Positions 52,887-62,374 are shown, counted from the first letter of the stretch. The stretch is 64,000 nt of DNA from JACRPH01 sp041665465 (GCA_041665465.1 JBAYIU010000001.1:1-64000), one strand, 5' to 3'. Notes: generated from the sequence alone by a model not told the origin. Translations and numbers: made by a program.

Positions 52887-52989
52887 GGTTTTGTCTTTAC
52901 TTTTAAGTTAATACTAGAATTGGCCCGGGGGTTATTTATAAAGCTTTCGGAAAAGTATATACATTATATGTGTTTTGATCGAAAAAAGA

Positions 52990-53997
52990 TTACTGAAGAA
53001 CTCTGAGCTTAACTCCCGCTTCCTTCAACAAAGCGGTTCCGACGTCGTCAGGATACATTATTTTAGCGACTACTTCCACGATTCCAGCATTGATGATCAT
53101 CCTAGCACAAGTGCTGCAAGGAGTAAAAGTAGTATACATTATAGCACCGTTAGTAGAAATACCATGATGTGCAGCCTGTACAATAGCATTTTCTTCTGCA
53201 TGGCAACAAGTGCAGGTTAATGAATAATCTCCAGATTTTATCTTTCCCAGATGTCGAGCGGTGCAGCGTTCACATCCACCATTTGTACAATGTTCAATTC
53301 CACGAGCAGTTCCATTATAACCTGTAGAAACAATTTGTTTATTCTTGACAATCATCGCCCCTTTCTTCGGTCCCATGCAAGTCGCTCGCATCTTTATCGC
53401 TTCAGCAATGTCCATAAAATAATGATCCCAATCTGGTCGTTTAGGTTGCAACTCAAACAGATGATCTTCTACTAACCTTTGCACTTTCTTCTTAAGTGTC
53501 TCTAGATCAGAATCATTGTTAAGGGTTACCTTAGCCATACTGGCCACCTTCAGCAATTGTTGAGAAGCAGGATTAGAGGTATTTTCTCGAGAATATATCT
53601 TTCTTAATTCTTCCAAGGTTTTTGGATCATTCTCACGATTTCTCGCCACCAAACGTTTCAAACAGACTTTCTCTGGAGCAATCACCTTAATCAATAAGAA
53701 ATCTTCTCTTTTCTGCAACAATTCAACTTCTGCCGGATTACGTACTGAAGTAAAAACATAATTCTCGCCGTCTTTGACCTTCTCTAAAGCTCTTTTAGCC
53801 AGAATCTCAGCTCCATACCTGACACGTAATTCATTTCCCAGATCAATGAGTTTATCCCTTACTAGTTCAATCTTTCTTTTCTTGGCTTCTTCTCGGATCA
53901 GATCTGATAAAGAAACATGATAGAAATTCATCTTCTGCAGAATTTCTGCAACTGCATCTTTCCCTGCTCCGTAACTGCCAGTAATACCGATAATCAT
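52990..53997 (-). CDS. P-loop kinase-like/dCMP deaminase fusion
   Basis: 335 residues in two domains. Residues ~1-180 are a dephospho-CoA/adenylate-kinase-like P-loop NTPase (ITGSYGAGKDAVAEIL, then FTSVRNPAEVELL). Residues ~190-335 are a zinc dCMP/cytidine deaminase: HAE in CCHAEENAIVQAAHHG and PCSTC in FTPCSTCARMII, plus extra Cys in CTNGGCERCTAR. dCMP deaminase makes dUMP. Similar fusions exist in fungal Dcd1 proteins; here the kinase part may regulate the enzyme or act on a nucleotide. Leaderless start from TATATTTAAACC. Confidence 0.88.
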   Translation of the reverse strand: MIIGITGSYGAGKDAVAEILQKMNFYHVSLSDLIREEAKKRKIELVRDKLIDLGNELRVRYGAEILAKRALEKVKDGENYVFTSVRNPAEVELLQKREDFLLIKVIAPEKVCLKRLVARNRENDPKTLEELRKIYSRENTSNPASQQLLKVASMAKVTLNNDSDLETLKKKVQRLVEDHLFELQPKRPDWDHYFMDIAEAIKMRATCMGPKKGAMIVKNKQIVSTGYNGTARGIEHCTNGGCERCTARHLGKIKSGDYSLTCTCCHAEENAIVQAAHHGISTNGAIMYTTFTPCSTCARMIINAGIVEVVAKIMYPDDVGTALLKEAGVKLRVLQ

Positions 53998-54107
53998 AGT
54001 AAAAAGGTTTTCATCCTGGTTTAAATATATAGTTATAAAGGAATAGTTATGATTAAACAGATAAAGACTTATAAAAAAGAAGTTTAGATTGTTTATTGGT
54101 GATCAAA

Positions 54108-55196
54108 ATGGATTATAACCCCCCTTGTCTTAATGTTGATTTATCTAGACATAATGTTCAAATTTATTCTTTAGGAGATATCGTAAAGATCTTTCAGCCG
54201 GATAAATTAGGAAAGGGAATTAAACCTTATGTTAAAAAATATGATCGATTGGTTGAATTCTTATCTTCATTAGAACAGATAGAAGGAAATTGGGGTTTTC
54301 ATCCACACACTAATCTATTTCATCCTTCTCAGGATCAAGTTACCAAACCAGCAGAGTGGAGAACTACCTCTTTAACTTATGGTTTAGTTAGAGACGTAAA
54401 AACTGGAGAAGTGAAGGTTACAAAAGATACTTTTGAGGGAACGGGTCCAAAGTATGATTATCTGCAAACGGAAGTACAAATAGTATACTTAGATAGCCGT
54501 GAAGGAATGATTACAGAAGCACTGGAAGGAGCAACCGACCCCTATCTTACAGAGAGACACTTAATTCCGCTGGGGATTGAATTAAGAGTGGCTTTAGGTT
54601 TAGCCGGAATACAAGAAGGAGTGAAGAAAAGTGATTTCACTTTAGGTGATAATTTCTTAGGAAATCATCGCGGAGGAAGTTACGTTAAAGTCTTAGGTGA
54701 TCTAAGAAAGAAATTAACCGGTTTAGAAGAACCAGTATTATTTGGGAATGTTGGGCCAAAAGCATATCGCTACTTTGAGAAAGATACTCTCAATTTAAGG
54801 ATCACTAATGTAGAGAATTATCGCTGGATGTTAGACCATGCCCATAATGCACTTTTAGAGATGGAAAGCACTCCAGAATTTCAACAGGCATATCAGTTGA
54901 TAGTTGATCTTAAAGGTATTGATAAGAACCAATCGGGTAGATCTAGCCTTCTGGGTTGTGACGATCTTCATGCTTTAAGAGAAGCACTAGTTAGTGGAAA
55001 GTATAAACTTCCTTCAGAGACATTAGAAGAGATGATGACTGAATTAGAGTTAGCAGAAAGAGCAAATAGTTTAGCCAACAGACTTTTTCAAAGAGCTAAA
55101 GGCATGCCCAAACGAGATTATGATAAAGCTATTGAAGCATTGGCTGAATCTCAAAAAGGAAACGTAAAGTTGGCTAAAGTGTTGCAAAACATTTAA
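54108..55196 (+). CDS. Unrecognised 362-aa protein
   Basis: Soluble, alpha/beta with Cys/His near GCDDLHALREAL. Its C-terminus is helical (EEMMTELELAERANSLANRL). GGTGATCAAA precedes the ATG at 54108. It lies between the dCMP deaminase and ThyX-like genes. No family recognised. Confidence 0.6.
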   Translation: MDYNPPCLNVDLSRHNVQIYSLGDIVKIFQPDKLGKGIKPYVKKYDRLVEFLSSLEQIEGNWGFHPHTNLFHPSQDQVTKPAEWRTTSLTYGLVRDVKTGEVKVTKDTFEGTGPKYDYLQTEVQIVYLDSREGMITEALEGATDPYLTERHLIPLGIELRVALGLAGIQEGVKKSDFTLGDNFLGNHRGGSYVKVLGDLRKKLTGLEEPVLFGNVGPKAYRYFEKDTLNLRITNVENYRWMLDHAHNALLEMESTPEFQQAYQLIVDLKGIDKNQSGRSSLLGCDDLHALREALVSGKYKLPSETLEEMMTELELAERANSLANRLFQRAKGMPKRDYDKAIEALAESQKGNVKLAKVLQNI

Positions 55197-55305
55197 TCAA
55201 CAATCTACTTTTTGCTTTATTTTTTATTCTGTTTTTTAACTCTAGGAAGGAGGTTACAAAGGTTTTAAAACAGGAGCCGTTTGGAATTTATTTTGGAGTG
55301 GGATA

Positions 55306-57060
55306 ATGGTTAGAGATATACATCAAGAATTAAGAGAAGTCGCTGCTAAGTTAAGGATTGATCCAGATCAGTATTCTACGGGAACATTAACTTCTTTAAT
55401 TAGAACTGCTTACCGGGCAGAAGAGTACGCTCCAGATGAAGCAACCTTTTTATCACACTTCTTTACTAATTTAGATAGAAATGTTTACGCAGTCAATCCT
55501 GGACGAATTCCGGATGAACTTCTAGCTTTGAACATAGGAAGTTTTAGCCGTTCTGAACTTTCAGGAAGAGATCGTCTTCTAGCCGTATTTGGAGAGATGG
55601 AAGAAAGAAAAAGAAAACTGGAAGGAGAAGGTAGAACTTTTGAAGGATATGTTCCCTTAGCAGAAGTTGCCAGAGAAATAAGAGCTAATCCTGGGATTAG
55701 TTTAGAATTCTTTTTAGATAAGGCCAGAGCATTCCACGAAAGGTATGTTATCGGATATGGTCATGCTTCTATTGCCGAAGGAGATATGATCAGGATTTAT
55801 ACAGAGGGAGTCTCACAACTAGCTACTAAGTTCTTAGAATCAGCAGTGTTAGGAGCATACCAAGAGAAATCTACTCGCTACGTTTCTTTTGAGAAAAATG
55901 CTCTAGTGGTTCCTCCCACCTTAAGATATTCAGAGGAATTTTCTAGAAGAATAGATACATTCCATCAGAAAATTATGGAAGATTATGCTGCTTCCAATGT
56001 TGAAGTAAGATCCTTCCTGGAAGAAAAAGTGTTCAAAAGAGAGAACTTTGAAAAGAAAGCAGTTTATGAATCAACTGTAAGAGCGAAAATGTTAGATATA
56101 ACCCGTTATTTTTTACCTTTATCAGTACAAACTAGTTTAGGCATGACCATGAGCGCCAGAACATTAAGAGACCACATTAGTTTCTTACTCTCTCAACCAT
56201 TAGAAGAAGTGCAATTAATCGGGTATAATATGTTAGTTGAGGGATTAATGGTGTCTCCTTCCTTATTAAGTCACATTGATGTTAATCAACATACCGTTAA
56301 AAGAGATATTCGTATGCAGGATTTAGCACAAGAGTTAGGATTTCAGAGTGAACAAAGTCCGGTTGCTGGAAGAGAGAAGAATGCTGTACATCTAATTTCT
56401 CCGGTTGAATTCCCAGAAAACTATTTAGCAGCAGCTTTCTTAGCAGAATATTCCAATCAGCGTTTTAGTGAAATTCTGAGTCGAGTTCGAACCTTGCCTC
56501 CTACAGCTAAAGAACATATCTTTGATGCTTACTTAAAGGATCGTGGAGCTCATGATGCTATGGGAAAAGCTGCGGAGTTAGGCTTACTAGTGTTTGATTT
56601 AGTGTTAGATAACGGTGCTTTCCGCGATTTAGCCAGACATCGTAAAGGAACCATCTTAAGACAACGTTTCAGTCCAGAACATGGATTCGAATTGCCAGAG
56701 TTTATAGAAGAGCCAGAATTAAGTTTCGTTAAAGAACGATATGAACGTGCAATGGAGTACAGTTATTCTATCTGGAAAGATGTAGCCTTCCAGATGCCAG
56801 AACAAGCTCAATATCTTGCTTTGATGGGACATAAGGTTCAATACACTTATGCTGCTGATCCGCGACAGATGGCTTACCTGATTCCTTTAAGAACTCAAGA
56901 AGGAGGACACCATTCTTATCGCACTTTAACTCAAGAAATGTTTAGAGAAATGCAAAGAGTCCTGCCTACTTTTGCTAAACATGTAAGGGCTAATATGGAA
57001 TCAGGAACAAGCAGACAGAAAGCTGAAGAAAGAGCTGCGGTTAAAAGAGAGATAGTTTAG
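55306..57060 (+). CDS. Duplicated ThyX-like (flavin thymidylate synthase family) protein
   Basis: 584 residues, two ThyX-like halves. In half one (~95-290) GYGHASIAEGD (150-160) and EKSTRY (187-192) match the N- and C-terminal parts of the ThyX motif (RHRxxSxNexSxRY), but the RHR is lost. In half two (~370-584) RHRKGT (444-449) is retained and the SxRY part is lost (QRFSP). The two halves thus complement each other. Canonical ThyX makes dTMP from dUMP with FAD; whether this one is active is unknown. GGAGTGG precedes the ATG; the dCMP deaminase gene is nearby. Confidence 0.75.
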   Translation: MVRDIHQELREVAAKLRIDPDQYSTGTLTSLIRTAYRAEEYAPDEATFLSHFFTNLDRNVYAVNPGRIPDELLALNIGSFSRSELSGRDRLLAVFGEMEERKRKLEGEGRTFEGYVPLAEVAREIRANPGISLEFFLDKARAFHERYVIGYGHASIAEGDMIRIYTEGVSQLATKFLESAVLGAYQEKSTRYVSFEKNALVVPPTLRYSEEFSRRIDTFHQKIMEDYAASNVEVRSFLEEKVFKRENFEKKAVYESTVRAKMLDITRYFLPLSVQTSLGMTMSARTLRDHISFLLSQPLEEVQLIGYNMLVEGLMVSPSLLSHIDVNQHTVKRDIRMQDLAQELGFQSEQSPVAGREKNAVHLISPVEFPENYLAAAFLAEYSNQRFSEILSRVRTLPPTAKEHIFDAYLKDRGAHDAMGKAAELGLLVFDLVLDNGAFRDLARHRKGTILRQRFSPEHGFELPEFIEEPELSFVKERYERAMEYSYSIWKDVAFQMPEQAQYLALMGHKVQYTYAADPRQMAYLIPLRTQEGGHHSYRTLTQEMFREMQRVLPTFAKHVRANMESGTSRQKAEERAAVKREIV

Positions 57061-57114
57061 GAATAATTTTGTTCTAGAGAATATTTAAAGAAAAAAATAA
57101 AAACGAAAGAAGAC

Positions 57115-57207
57115 CTACTCTTCCTCTATCTCTTCAATTTTCTTCTTGCCAAAAAAAGATTCTAACTTCTGGCAACTAGTTTGCGCTTTATAAGATATTT
57201 TAGTCAC
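57115..57207 (-). CDS. 30-residue peptide gene
   Basis: A GTG start at 57207 follows the strong GAGGGGTGGTAG-type Shine-Dalgarno; the product is MTKISYKAQTSCQKLESFFG followed by a short K/E-rich tail. A TATA (AATTTATATACC) lies about 55-60 nt upstream on the minus strand. It lies in the otherwise gene-free 57061-57382 gap. Small size and GTG start make it tentative, but promoter, ribosome site and codons agree. Confidence 0.4.
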   Translation of the reverse strand: MTKISYKAQTSCQKLESFFGKKKIEEIEEE

Positions 57208-57382
57208 ACCTACCACCCCTCTTTCCTAAACATCTATCAAGAAAAATGAAAATCTACTGGTATATAAATTCTACTTTTTTGTGGTATATATAACTTAAAG
57301 TCACACATGATAAAAGTTATATGGAGAAAGAGATAATGATTAAGATAAGATTAAAAACTAAAAAGTAAAAGATTGAAATGAT

Positions 57383-57778
57383 TTACCTATTCATGAGAGC
57401 AGTTCTTTCTCTCTTTAATACTGTTTCCAAATCTTCCAGAATCGTTGGAGATAATCCCGGAGCCAGGAGGATAGTCTTACTCTGACGATCAAACAATCTT
57501 TCTATTAAGATATCAGGAGTGATTTCAAGAACAACTAAATCATCTCTGCCTTGATGAGTCTGAGGAAGATAAATAATGGTTCTTTCAGGGGTATATCCTC
57601 CACTACCATCAGAAAGATGCGCAGGATTAGAATGAAACACTTTAGCATTTAGATCAGGATCATCATGATCAGAATATCCTAACATAGAAACAATACCCAC
57701 CCCTATTTCTAAAACGCGATATTTGTCTAATCCAACTGCGTGAGCAGTATAATCCTTAAAAGGGTCAGAATCTGTCAT
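57383..57778 (-). CDS. Unrecognised 131-aa protein
   Basis: Soluble, starts MTDSDPFKDYTAHAVGLDKY; DHDDPDLNAKVFHSN mid-way; basic helical end. TATATATCTAA (plus 57796-57806) lies ~20-28 nt upstream. No family recognised. Confidence 0.55.
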   Translation of the reverse strand: MTDSDPFKDYTAHAVGLDKYRVLEIGVGIVSMLGYSDHDDPDLNAKVFHSNPAHLSDGSGGYTPERTIIYLPQTHQGRDDLVVLEITPDILIERLFDRQSKTILLAPGLSPTILEDLETVLKRERTALMNR

Positions 57779-57823
57779 GGGAAAAGTGAAGAGAGTTAGA
57801 TATATATAGATTATGGTGAAGAA

Positions 57824-58348
57824 TTAGTTAGGTTTCTTACCTAATTGTTTCTCCACAAAATTAATCAAGTTGTGTTCCAAAATCTTACCATTTCCCGCAT
57901 CTATCTTCAAGTTAGCAAACTTTAAAGAATGGGTGATAAAAGTAATGTTCCAGATCAACTGATGATTAAACTGTTGAAGAATAATAAATCCGTTGCCAAA
58001 GATTTCTTTAGGAAACAACTCAACCTTGTTATCTTGAAAGGTTTTATCTGCTTGATCTAAAGTAACTTTAACTTTATTCAAATCTAATTCTTCCACTTTA
58101 GCATCATCTCGTTTAAATACGTCATCGGCAGGCTTGATCTCAAACCCAGTTTGTAAGTGAGTAAAGATTGTAATCTTACCATCATTAGGATCATACCAAC
58201 CCAAATCCCAAGGGGTTAGTAAGATAAAATCTGAATTAATCGAACAGAAAAAGTGGGAAAGATAACTTTTAGAATGAAGTTTCTTCCACTGAGTATAAAT
58301 CTCATCACTTTGAAGTTCTTTAAGTAAATCAGAAGGAGAAAAAGCCAT
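57824..58348 (-). CDS. Unrecognised 174-aa protein coupled to TFS
   Basis: Its ATG overlaps the TFS stop (TAATG), so it is translated from the TFS message. Aromatic-rich (HLQTGFEIKPADD, LIWNITFITHSLKF), no Cys-based motif apart from one Cys. Possibly linked to transcription elongation; no family recognised. Confidence 0.6.
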   Translation of the reverse strand: MAFSPSDLLKELQSDEIYTQWKKLHSKSYLSHFFCSINSDFILLTPWDLGWYDPNDGKITIFTHLQTGFEIKPADDVFKRDDAKVEELDLNKVKVTLDQADKTFQDNKVELFPKEIFGNGFIILQQFNHQLIWNITFITHSLKFANLKIDAGNGKILEHNLINFVEKQLGKKPN

Positions 58349-58662
58349 TAAGAGTTTTCTCTCCAAGTATGTTTACACTTAGTACATTTAAAGAACCTTG
58401 TTTCTGGCTCATCTGCTCCTCTGGTCTGTTGAGTCCAATAATAAGCGATAGAATTTCCACACTTATCACAAGTCATCTTGATCTTAGGATGAACTTCAAT
58501 CTCTTCCATCACTTCAATTTTTTTTCCAGCATTTTCGGATTTCTCATGAATCTCGCCAGATTCTCCTTCCATTCCTTTAGTAAACCCACAGCTACAATAA
58601 AGAATTTTCTTTCCACCCTTATCTTTAGGCCTTAACAATGATCCACATTTTGGACAAAACAT
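58348..58662 (-). CDS. tfs: Transcription factor S (TFIIS/RPB9-like)
   Basis: 104 residues, two zinc ribbons: N-terminal CPKCGSLL...CSCG, C-terminal CDKCGNSIAYYW...CTKCKHTW. The acidic DE tip in RGADEPET is the catalytic hairpin that stimulates RNA cleavage by stalled RNA polymerase. GGTGGTG precedes the ATG. Upstream gene of a TAATG-coupled pair. Confidence 0.92.
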   Translation of the reverse strand: MFCPKCGSLLRPKDKGGKKILYCSCGFTKGMEGESGEIHEKSENAGKKIEVMEEIEVHPKIKMTCDKCGNSIAYYWTQQTRGADEPETRFFKCTKCKHTWRENS

Positions 58663-58742
58663 ATTACACCACCCTTTTATATTCGAATTTAACTAGAATT
58701 AAGCCAGGGATTTATATAATTTATCTATTTAGAGTGGTTAGG

Positions 58743-59405
58743 TTATCCGCTGATCTGAATTCCAACCATTCCAGCCAAATCTACTACCAGAATCTTTACC
58801 CACCCCAGATAAGGTATTCTTAACAATCCTTTTCCATAAGTTCTATTAATACCAATATTAGTTTCTCCAGATGGACCGGTAATACTTCCAGAATTATGGT
58901 CCCCTTTAGTCTGGTAATAATAAGAGCCATCTTCTTGCCAAATCTTAACTACCCGATGAATTATCGGTTGAGGTTTTCCTCCCTGGAACACTAAAACGTC
59001 TCCGAGATGAATATTATGAGAATTAGCTCTCCATAAAATGATCACGTCACCTTTATCAAACCCATTACGTAAGGGAAACTGTTTAAACTGTTCTTTAGTT
59101 ATCCCATTTTGTTCATACCAATTGCCACAGGTAGCCCAATAATTATCAAACGATTCTGGGAATTGATCAAACACTTGGCCACAGAGAATATCATCGTGCA
59201 AACCATGTTCCATACTTTCACTTACTACTGCCACTAACGGGAATCCCGTACCTAAAACTAATCCCAATAAGGGATAAACCACAAACTTAATGATAATAAA
59301 CGCCACTAAGATATTTGCTAACCAGCTCCATACTGAATCTTCTTCCCAGAAGAAGTGCCAAGCTCGTTTAGTAGATTTACGGATAAGTTCCCAAGTATCA
59401 GACAT
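58743..59405 (-). CDS. Archaeal signal peptidase I
   Basis: 220 residues, Sec11/archaeal type. Membrane helix near residues 25-45, catalytic Ser in VVSESMEHG, His in IIHRVVKIW and Asp in TKGDHNSGS. A hydrophobic C-terminal segment suggests a second helix. Cleaves Sec and similar signal peptides at the membrane; substrates here include the surface proteins at 1-9 kb. Confidence 0.92.
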   Translation of the reverse strand: MSDTWELIRKSTKRAWHFFWEEDSVWSWLANILVAFIIIKFVVYPLLGLVLGTGFPLVAVVSESMEHGLHDDILCGQVFDQFPESFDNYWATCGNWYEQNGITKEQFKQFPLRNGFDKGDVIILWRANSHNIHLGDVLVFQGGKPQPIIHRVVKIWQEDGSYYYQTKGDHNSGSITGPSGETNIGINRTYGKGLLRIPYLGWVKILVVDLAGMVGIQISG

Positions 59406-59468
59406 AACTATAACGATTGTTCTGCGCTTTAAAAAGCTTTTTATACTCTCCCCAATTTATCCCTTAAG

Positions 59469-60161
59469 ATGGTTCGTTATCATTATACTAAGGAAGAAAA
59501 AGCAAAAGATTGGGATTTCATCTTTAAATCAGGGTTAGTGTTTACTTTAGTTCTCTCAGCATTATTATTTATCTTAAATTATTCTTTAAACTTTACTAAA
59601 TATCCAATAATCTTATTCTTCTCTTTACCGGTTGCTTGGAGTATTATCGGATTGATCCTAAGCAGAAAGTACAGTTCTGCAGAACAAAGAGACATGCATA
59701 AAGTTTCTGATTTTATAGTCTTATCCTTATGCGGTTTTTTTGGAGCTTTCTTTCTAACGTTATATGCATTAAAGACCAAAGATTGGTGGAACTTATACTT
59801 AGCAGTATTAGTGTTTCTAGGATTTCATTATTATAGTTTAGTATCACTGCAAAAATATTTGGAACAGAAGAATATTCAGTTTAACTGGAACAAAGTATGG
59901 TTAATTAGTATCATGTTAATTGTTTTAGCAGTAGTGATAGCCATACTTCAGCAGTATTGGACCACATTAGGGGCAATAATCCTCCTTATTGCAGGAATAA
60001 TTTATATTTTTACTCAATATTGGACCAATCTTACTAGACAATTCTGGTACGCACAAAGATATCGGGTTTTTTTAGTGATGGGCTTTGCTTTTAGTTTCTT
60101 ATCTTTAGTATTATGGGCTTTTGTGTTTATTGTGGTGGGATTCTTGCTCTACTATGAATAG
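59469..60161 (+). CDS. Polytopic membrane protein
   Basis: 230 residues with about six membrane helices and one soluble loop (WNKVWLIS). TTTTTATACTC lies ~25 nt upstream, giving a leaderless start. Divergent from signal peptidase. No family recognised. Confidence 0.65.
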   Translation: MVRYHYTKEEKAKDWDFIFKSGLVFTLVLSALLFILNYSLNFTKYPIILFFSLPVAWSIIGLILSRKYSSAEQRDMHKVSDFIVLSLCGFFGAFFLTLYALKTKDWWNLYLAVLVFLGFHYYSLVSLQKYLEQKNIQFNWNKVWLISIMLIVLAVVIAILQQYWTTLGAIILLIAGIIYIFTQYWTNLTRQFWYAQRYRVFLVMGFAFSFLSLVLWAFVFIVVGFLLYYE

Positions 60162-60213
60162 TATCTTTCTAGTACATGAATATTTATAAAATCTATAATT
60201 TGGTTACTGTCTT

Positions 60214-60939
60214 ATGAATAGAATTGATCAGGCTTATGCTTTAATTAAAGAATTTGAAGAAGTTGCTCAAGGTTTAAGATTAAACGGACCTAACTTAAAT
60301 GCATTGACAGAAATGATGGCCAGTCCAGATGAAGGAGCCTTAAGATTGTTTGCTTTAACCGGACATGAAAAGTCTCCTACCGCTCAATGGATGGCTAACT
60401 ATGAATATGATCATCGACCCCCACATAGTCGTTATAAAAATGATTGTTTCTGTATCGCTCATCTTTTTGATTTAGATCCTGCTAAGAAAAAGGAATCGGG
60501 CTTGTGGGTCATTGAAAATAGTATGGGAGGATATTACGACTCCATTACTCAAGGAGGGTTTGATTTAACCGGTTTACTTTGTAAAATGGGAGCGATGGAT
60601 GATCCGGTGAGAAGCCCTGAAGGACATAACGTTGCACTTGCTTTTCATAGGATTACAAAAATGGTTGAATCCTTTAAGATTACTAAAAGAGAACTCGCTG
60701 ACGCTGCGGAAAATGTGATAAAAGGATGTTTAAATCAGGGATACGGTATAAAGGAAATAGAGTCAACTTATTGGGTAGGTGGATCTTTAGTTTTTGAGCA
60801 ACTCCAACAATTACGCGATGGATATCTTCCGGCAAGTAGAAGAGATGCATTAGAACCTTATTTTACTCAAGCAAGAGCAAACTTCGAAGGAAAAGGAACC
60901 GCTCGGGTTCATAGAGTGGAAATAAGCGATCGCGTTTAA
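60214..60939 (+). CDS. Unrecognised 241-aa protein
   Basis: Soluble; DCFCIAHLFDLDP, TGLLCKMGAMDDP and a helical GSLVFEQLQQLRDGY region. TTTATAAA at ~60181 gives a leaderless start. No family recognised. Confidence 0.6.
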   Translation: MNRIDQAYALIKEFEEVAQGLRLNGPNLNALTEMMASPDEGALRLFALTGHEKSPTAQWMANYEYDHRPPHSRYKNDCFCIAHLFDLDPAKKKESGLWVIENSMGGYYDSITQGGFDLTGLLCKMGAMDDPVRSPEGHNVALAFHRITKMVESFKITKRELADAAENVIKGCLNQGYGIKEIESTYWVGGSLVFEQLQQLRDGYLPASRRDALEPYFTQARANFEGKGTARVHRVEISDRV

Positions 60940-60988
60940 TTCTTTTAAAAGATAAATTTATTAGTACTTAGATAAATGTTATACCTGA

Positions 60989-61768
60989 ATGGATAAACTT
61001 ATTGAAGAGATTAAACGAAAAAAGGAATTAAACGGAATTAGTGATAATATTGTATTAGAGCAAGTAAAGAAATACCTATCTCAAAATAAAAAAATAAATC
61101 TAGAAAATAAACGTTCTTCAGATTATAAACAACTGATTAAAGAAGTCCGTGCAAAGTTAAGAAGAAGTTATGGGTTATTTAGAGTAGAAAACATTAAGAT
61201 CAATGAAGGGGATGATTCTGAATCAATTCTAGCTGCTCATTCCTCCACCAAAGAAAGAAGTTATTTTTATCCAGAATTATATAAAAAAATCTTTACTATT
61301 ACTGGAAAGCCCAAAATAATTCTAGATTTAGGCTGTGGAGTTAATCCTTTATCTTATTCCTTTATGAACTTAAAAAAGGTGGAATATCATGCTTATGATA
61401 TTAACGAGAAAGAAATCGCTTTAATTAATAATTATTTTAGACGAGAGAAGATTTTGGGGGAGGCAGCAGTTTTAGATGTTTCTAAGGGAGAAGAAGTTAA
61501 AAAGTTGCCTTCGGCAGATCTAGCTTTTCTGTTTAAAATAACAGATATCTTAGACCGAGGGAAAGGTCATAAGAAAACTGAAGAAGTGTTAGTAGCTATT
61601 CCAGTTAAGTGGGTTGTAATTAGTTTTCCAACTTTAACTATGAGCGGTAAGCCTATGAATGCTCCTAGAAGAAGGTGGATGGAATGGTTGTGTGGAAGGT
61701 TAGGTTATCCTTACACAGTTCTAGAGTTTAGTAATGAGATATTTTATGTGATTAAGAAGAAGGATTAG
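60989..61768 (+). CDS. Homologue of 16S rRNA m7G1405 (aminoglycoside-resistance, Rmt/FmrO-type) methyltransferase
   Basis: 259 residues. Blocks in the order of the family: LRRSYGLF, HSSTKERSYFYPELYKKIF, ILDLGCGVNPLS, YHAYDIN, ADLAFLFKITDILDRGKG, KWVVISFPT and EIFYVIKKKD. These mirror RmtB segments (ASTKER, LDIACGLNPLA, DLALIFKLLPLLERE, AVSFPT, ELIYLIKK). It may modify archaeal 16S rRNA; whether it confers aminoglycoside resistance is unknown. Possible TATA ~30 nt upstream. Confidence 0.8.
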   Translation: MDKLIEEIKRKKELNGISDNIVLEQVKKYLSQNKKINLENKRSSDYKQLIKEVRAKLRRSYGLFRVENIKINEGDDSESILAAHSSTKERSYFYPELYKKIFTITGKPKIILDLGCGVNPLSYSFMNLKKVEYHAYDINEKEIALINNYFRREKILGEAAVLDVSKGEEVKKLPSADLAFLFKITDILDRGKGHKKTEEVLVAIPVKWVVISFPTLTMSGKPMNAPRRRWMEWLCGRLGYPYTVLEFSNEIFYVIKKKD

Positions 61769-61825
61769 TCATATATACTCTCTAATTGCTAAACATATTT
61801 AAAGGAGTAAATCTTTCTGTTAAGA

Positions 61826-62374
61826 ATGCTAACAGCTTGGACACATCAAGACGACGAAAGAGAATTGTGTTACAAGTTAGGGATAGAAGATATTTCTCAA
61901 GTCAAAGAGGAAAGGATTATTCCTGCTAGTCAGTTGGAAAAAGCGCTTAATGAGTTTAGGGCAGGTGAAACGAATTATGATGCCATCCTCCTTGATCATT
62001 CAGGAAAACTAACTTACACTCAATTTTTTAATCATTATCATTATCGGTTTGATTCAGTGAAGATCACTAGACCTGAAGATAGACCAAATTGGATAAGATA
62101 TGAATTAGCTCAGCAAAATGATGGAAAAACGGACATTACCGTATTTTCTCCTCATTTCTCCCTAAAGAAAGGAATTATTCCCGTGACCTTTTCTCCCGAA
62201 GCAAGAGAAAGATTAGGAGTGCAAGCAGCAAGAATATTAAACAGAAACGAAACTTCTGTCACTCTTACCGGATCCAGATGGTTCCTGGGGTATAAAGTAG
62301 AGTTAAAAATGAGATCATCTCTTGACTTAGAAGACTATTTCTTTAGGGGTTATGCATTAAACAATAATAGCTAA
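61826..62374 (+). CDS. Unrecognised 182-aa protein
   Basis: Soluble, starts MLTAWTHQDDERELCYKLG; aromatic-rich (FNHYHYRFDSVK). AAACATATTTAAAG ~30 nt upstream. No family recognised. Confidence 0.6.
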   Translation: MLTAWTHQDDERELCYKLGIEDISQVKEERIIPASQLEKALNEFRAGETNYDAILLDHSGKLTYTQFFNHYHYRFDSVKITRPEDRPNWIRYELAQQNDGKTDITVFSPHFSLKKGIIPVTFSPEARERLGVQAARILNRNETSVTLTGSRWFLGYKVELKMRSSLDLEDYFFRGYALNNNS

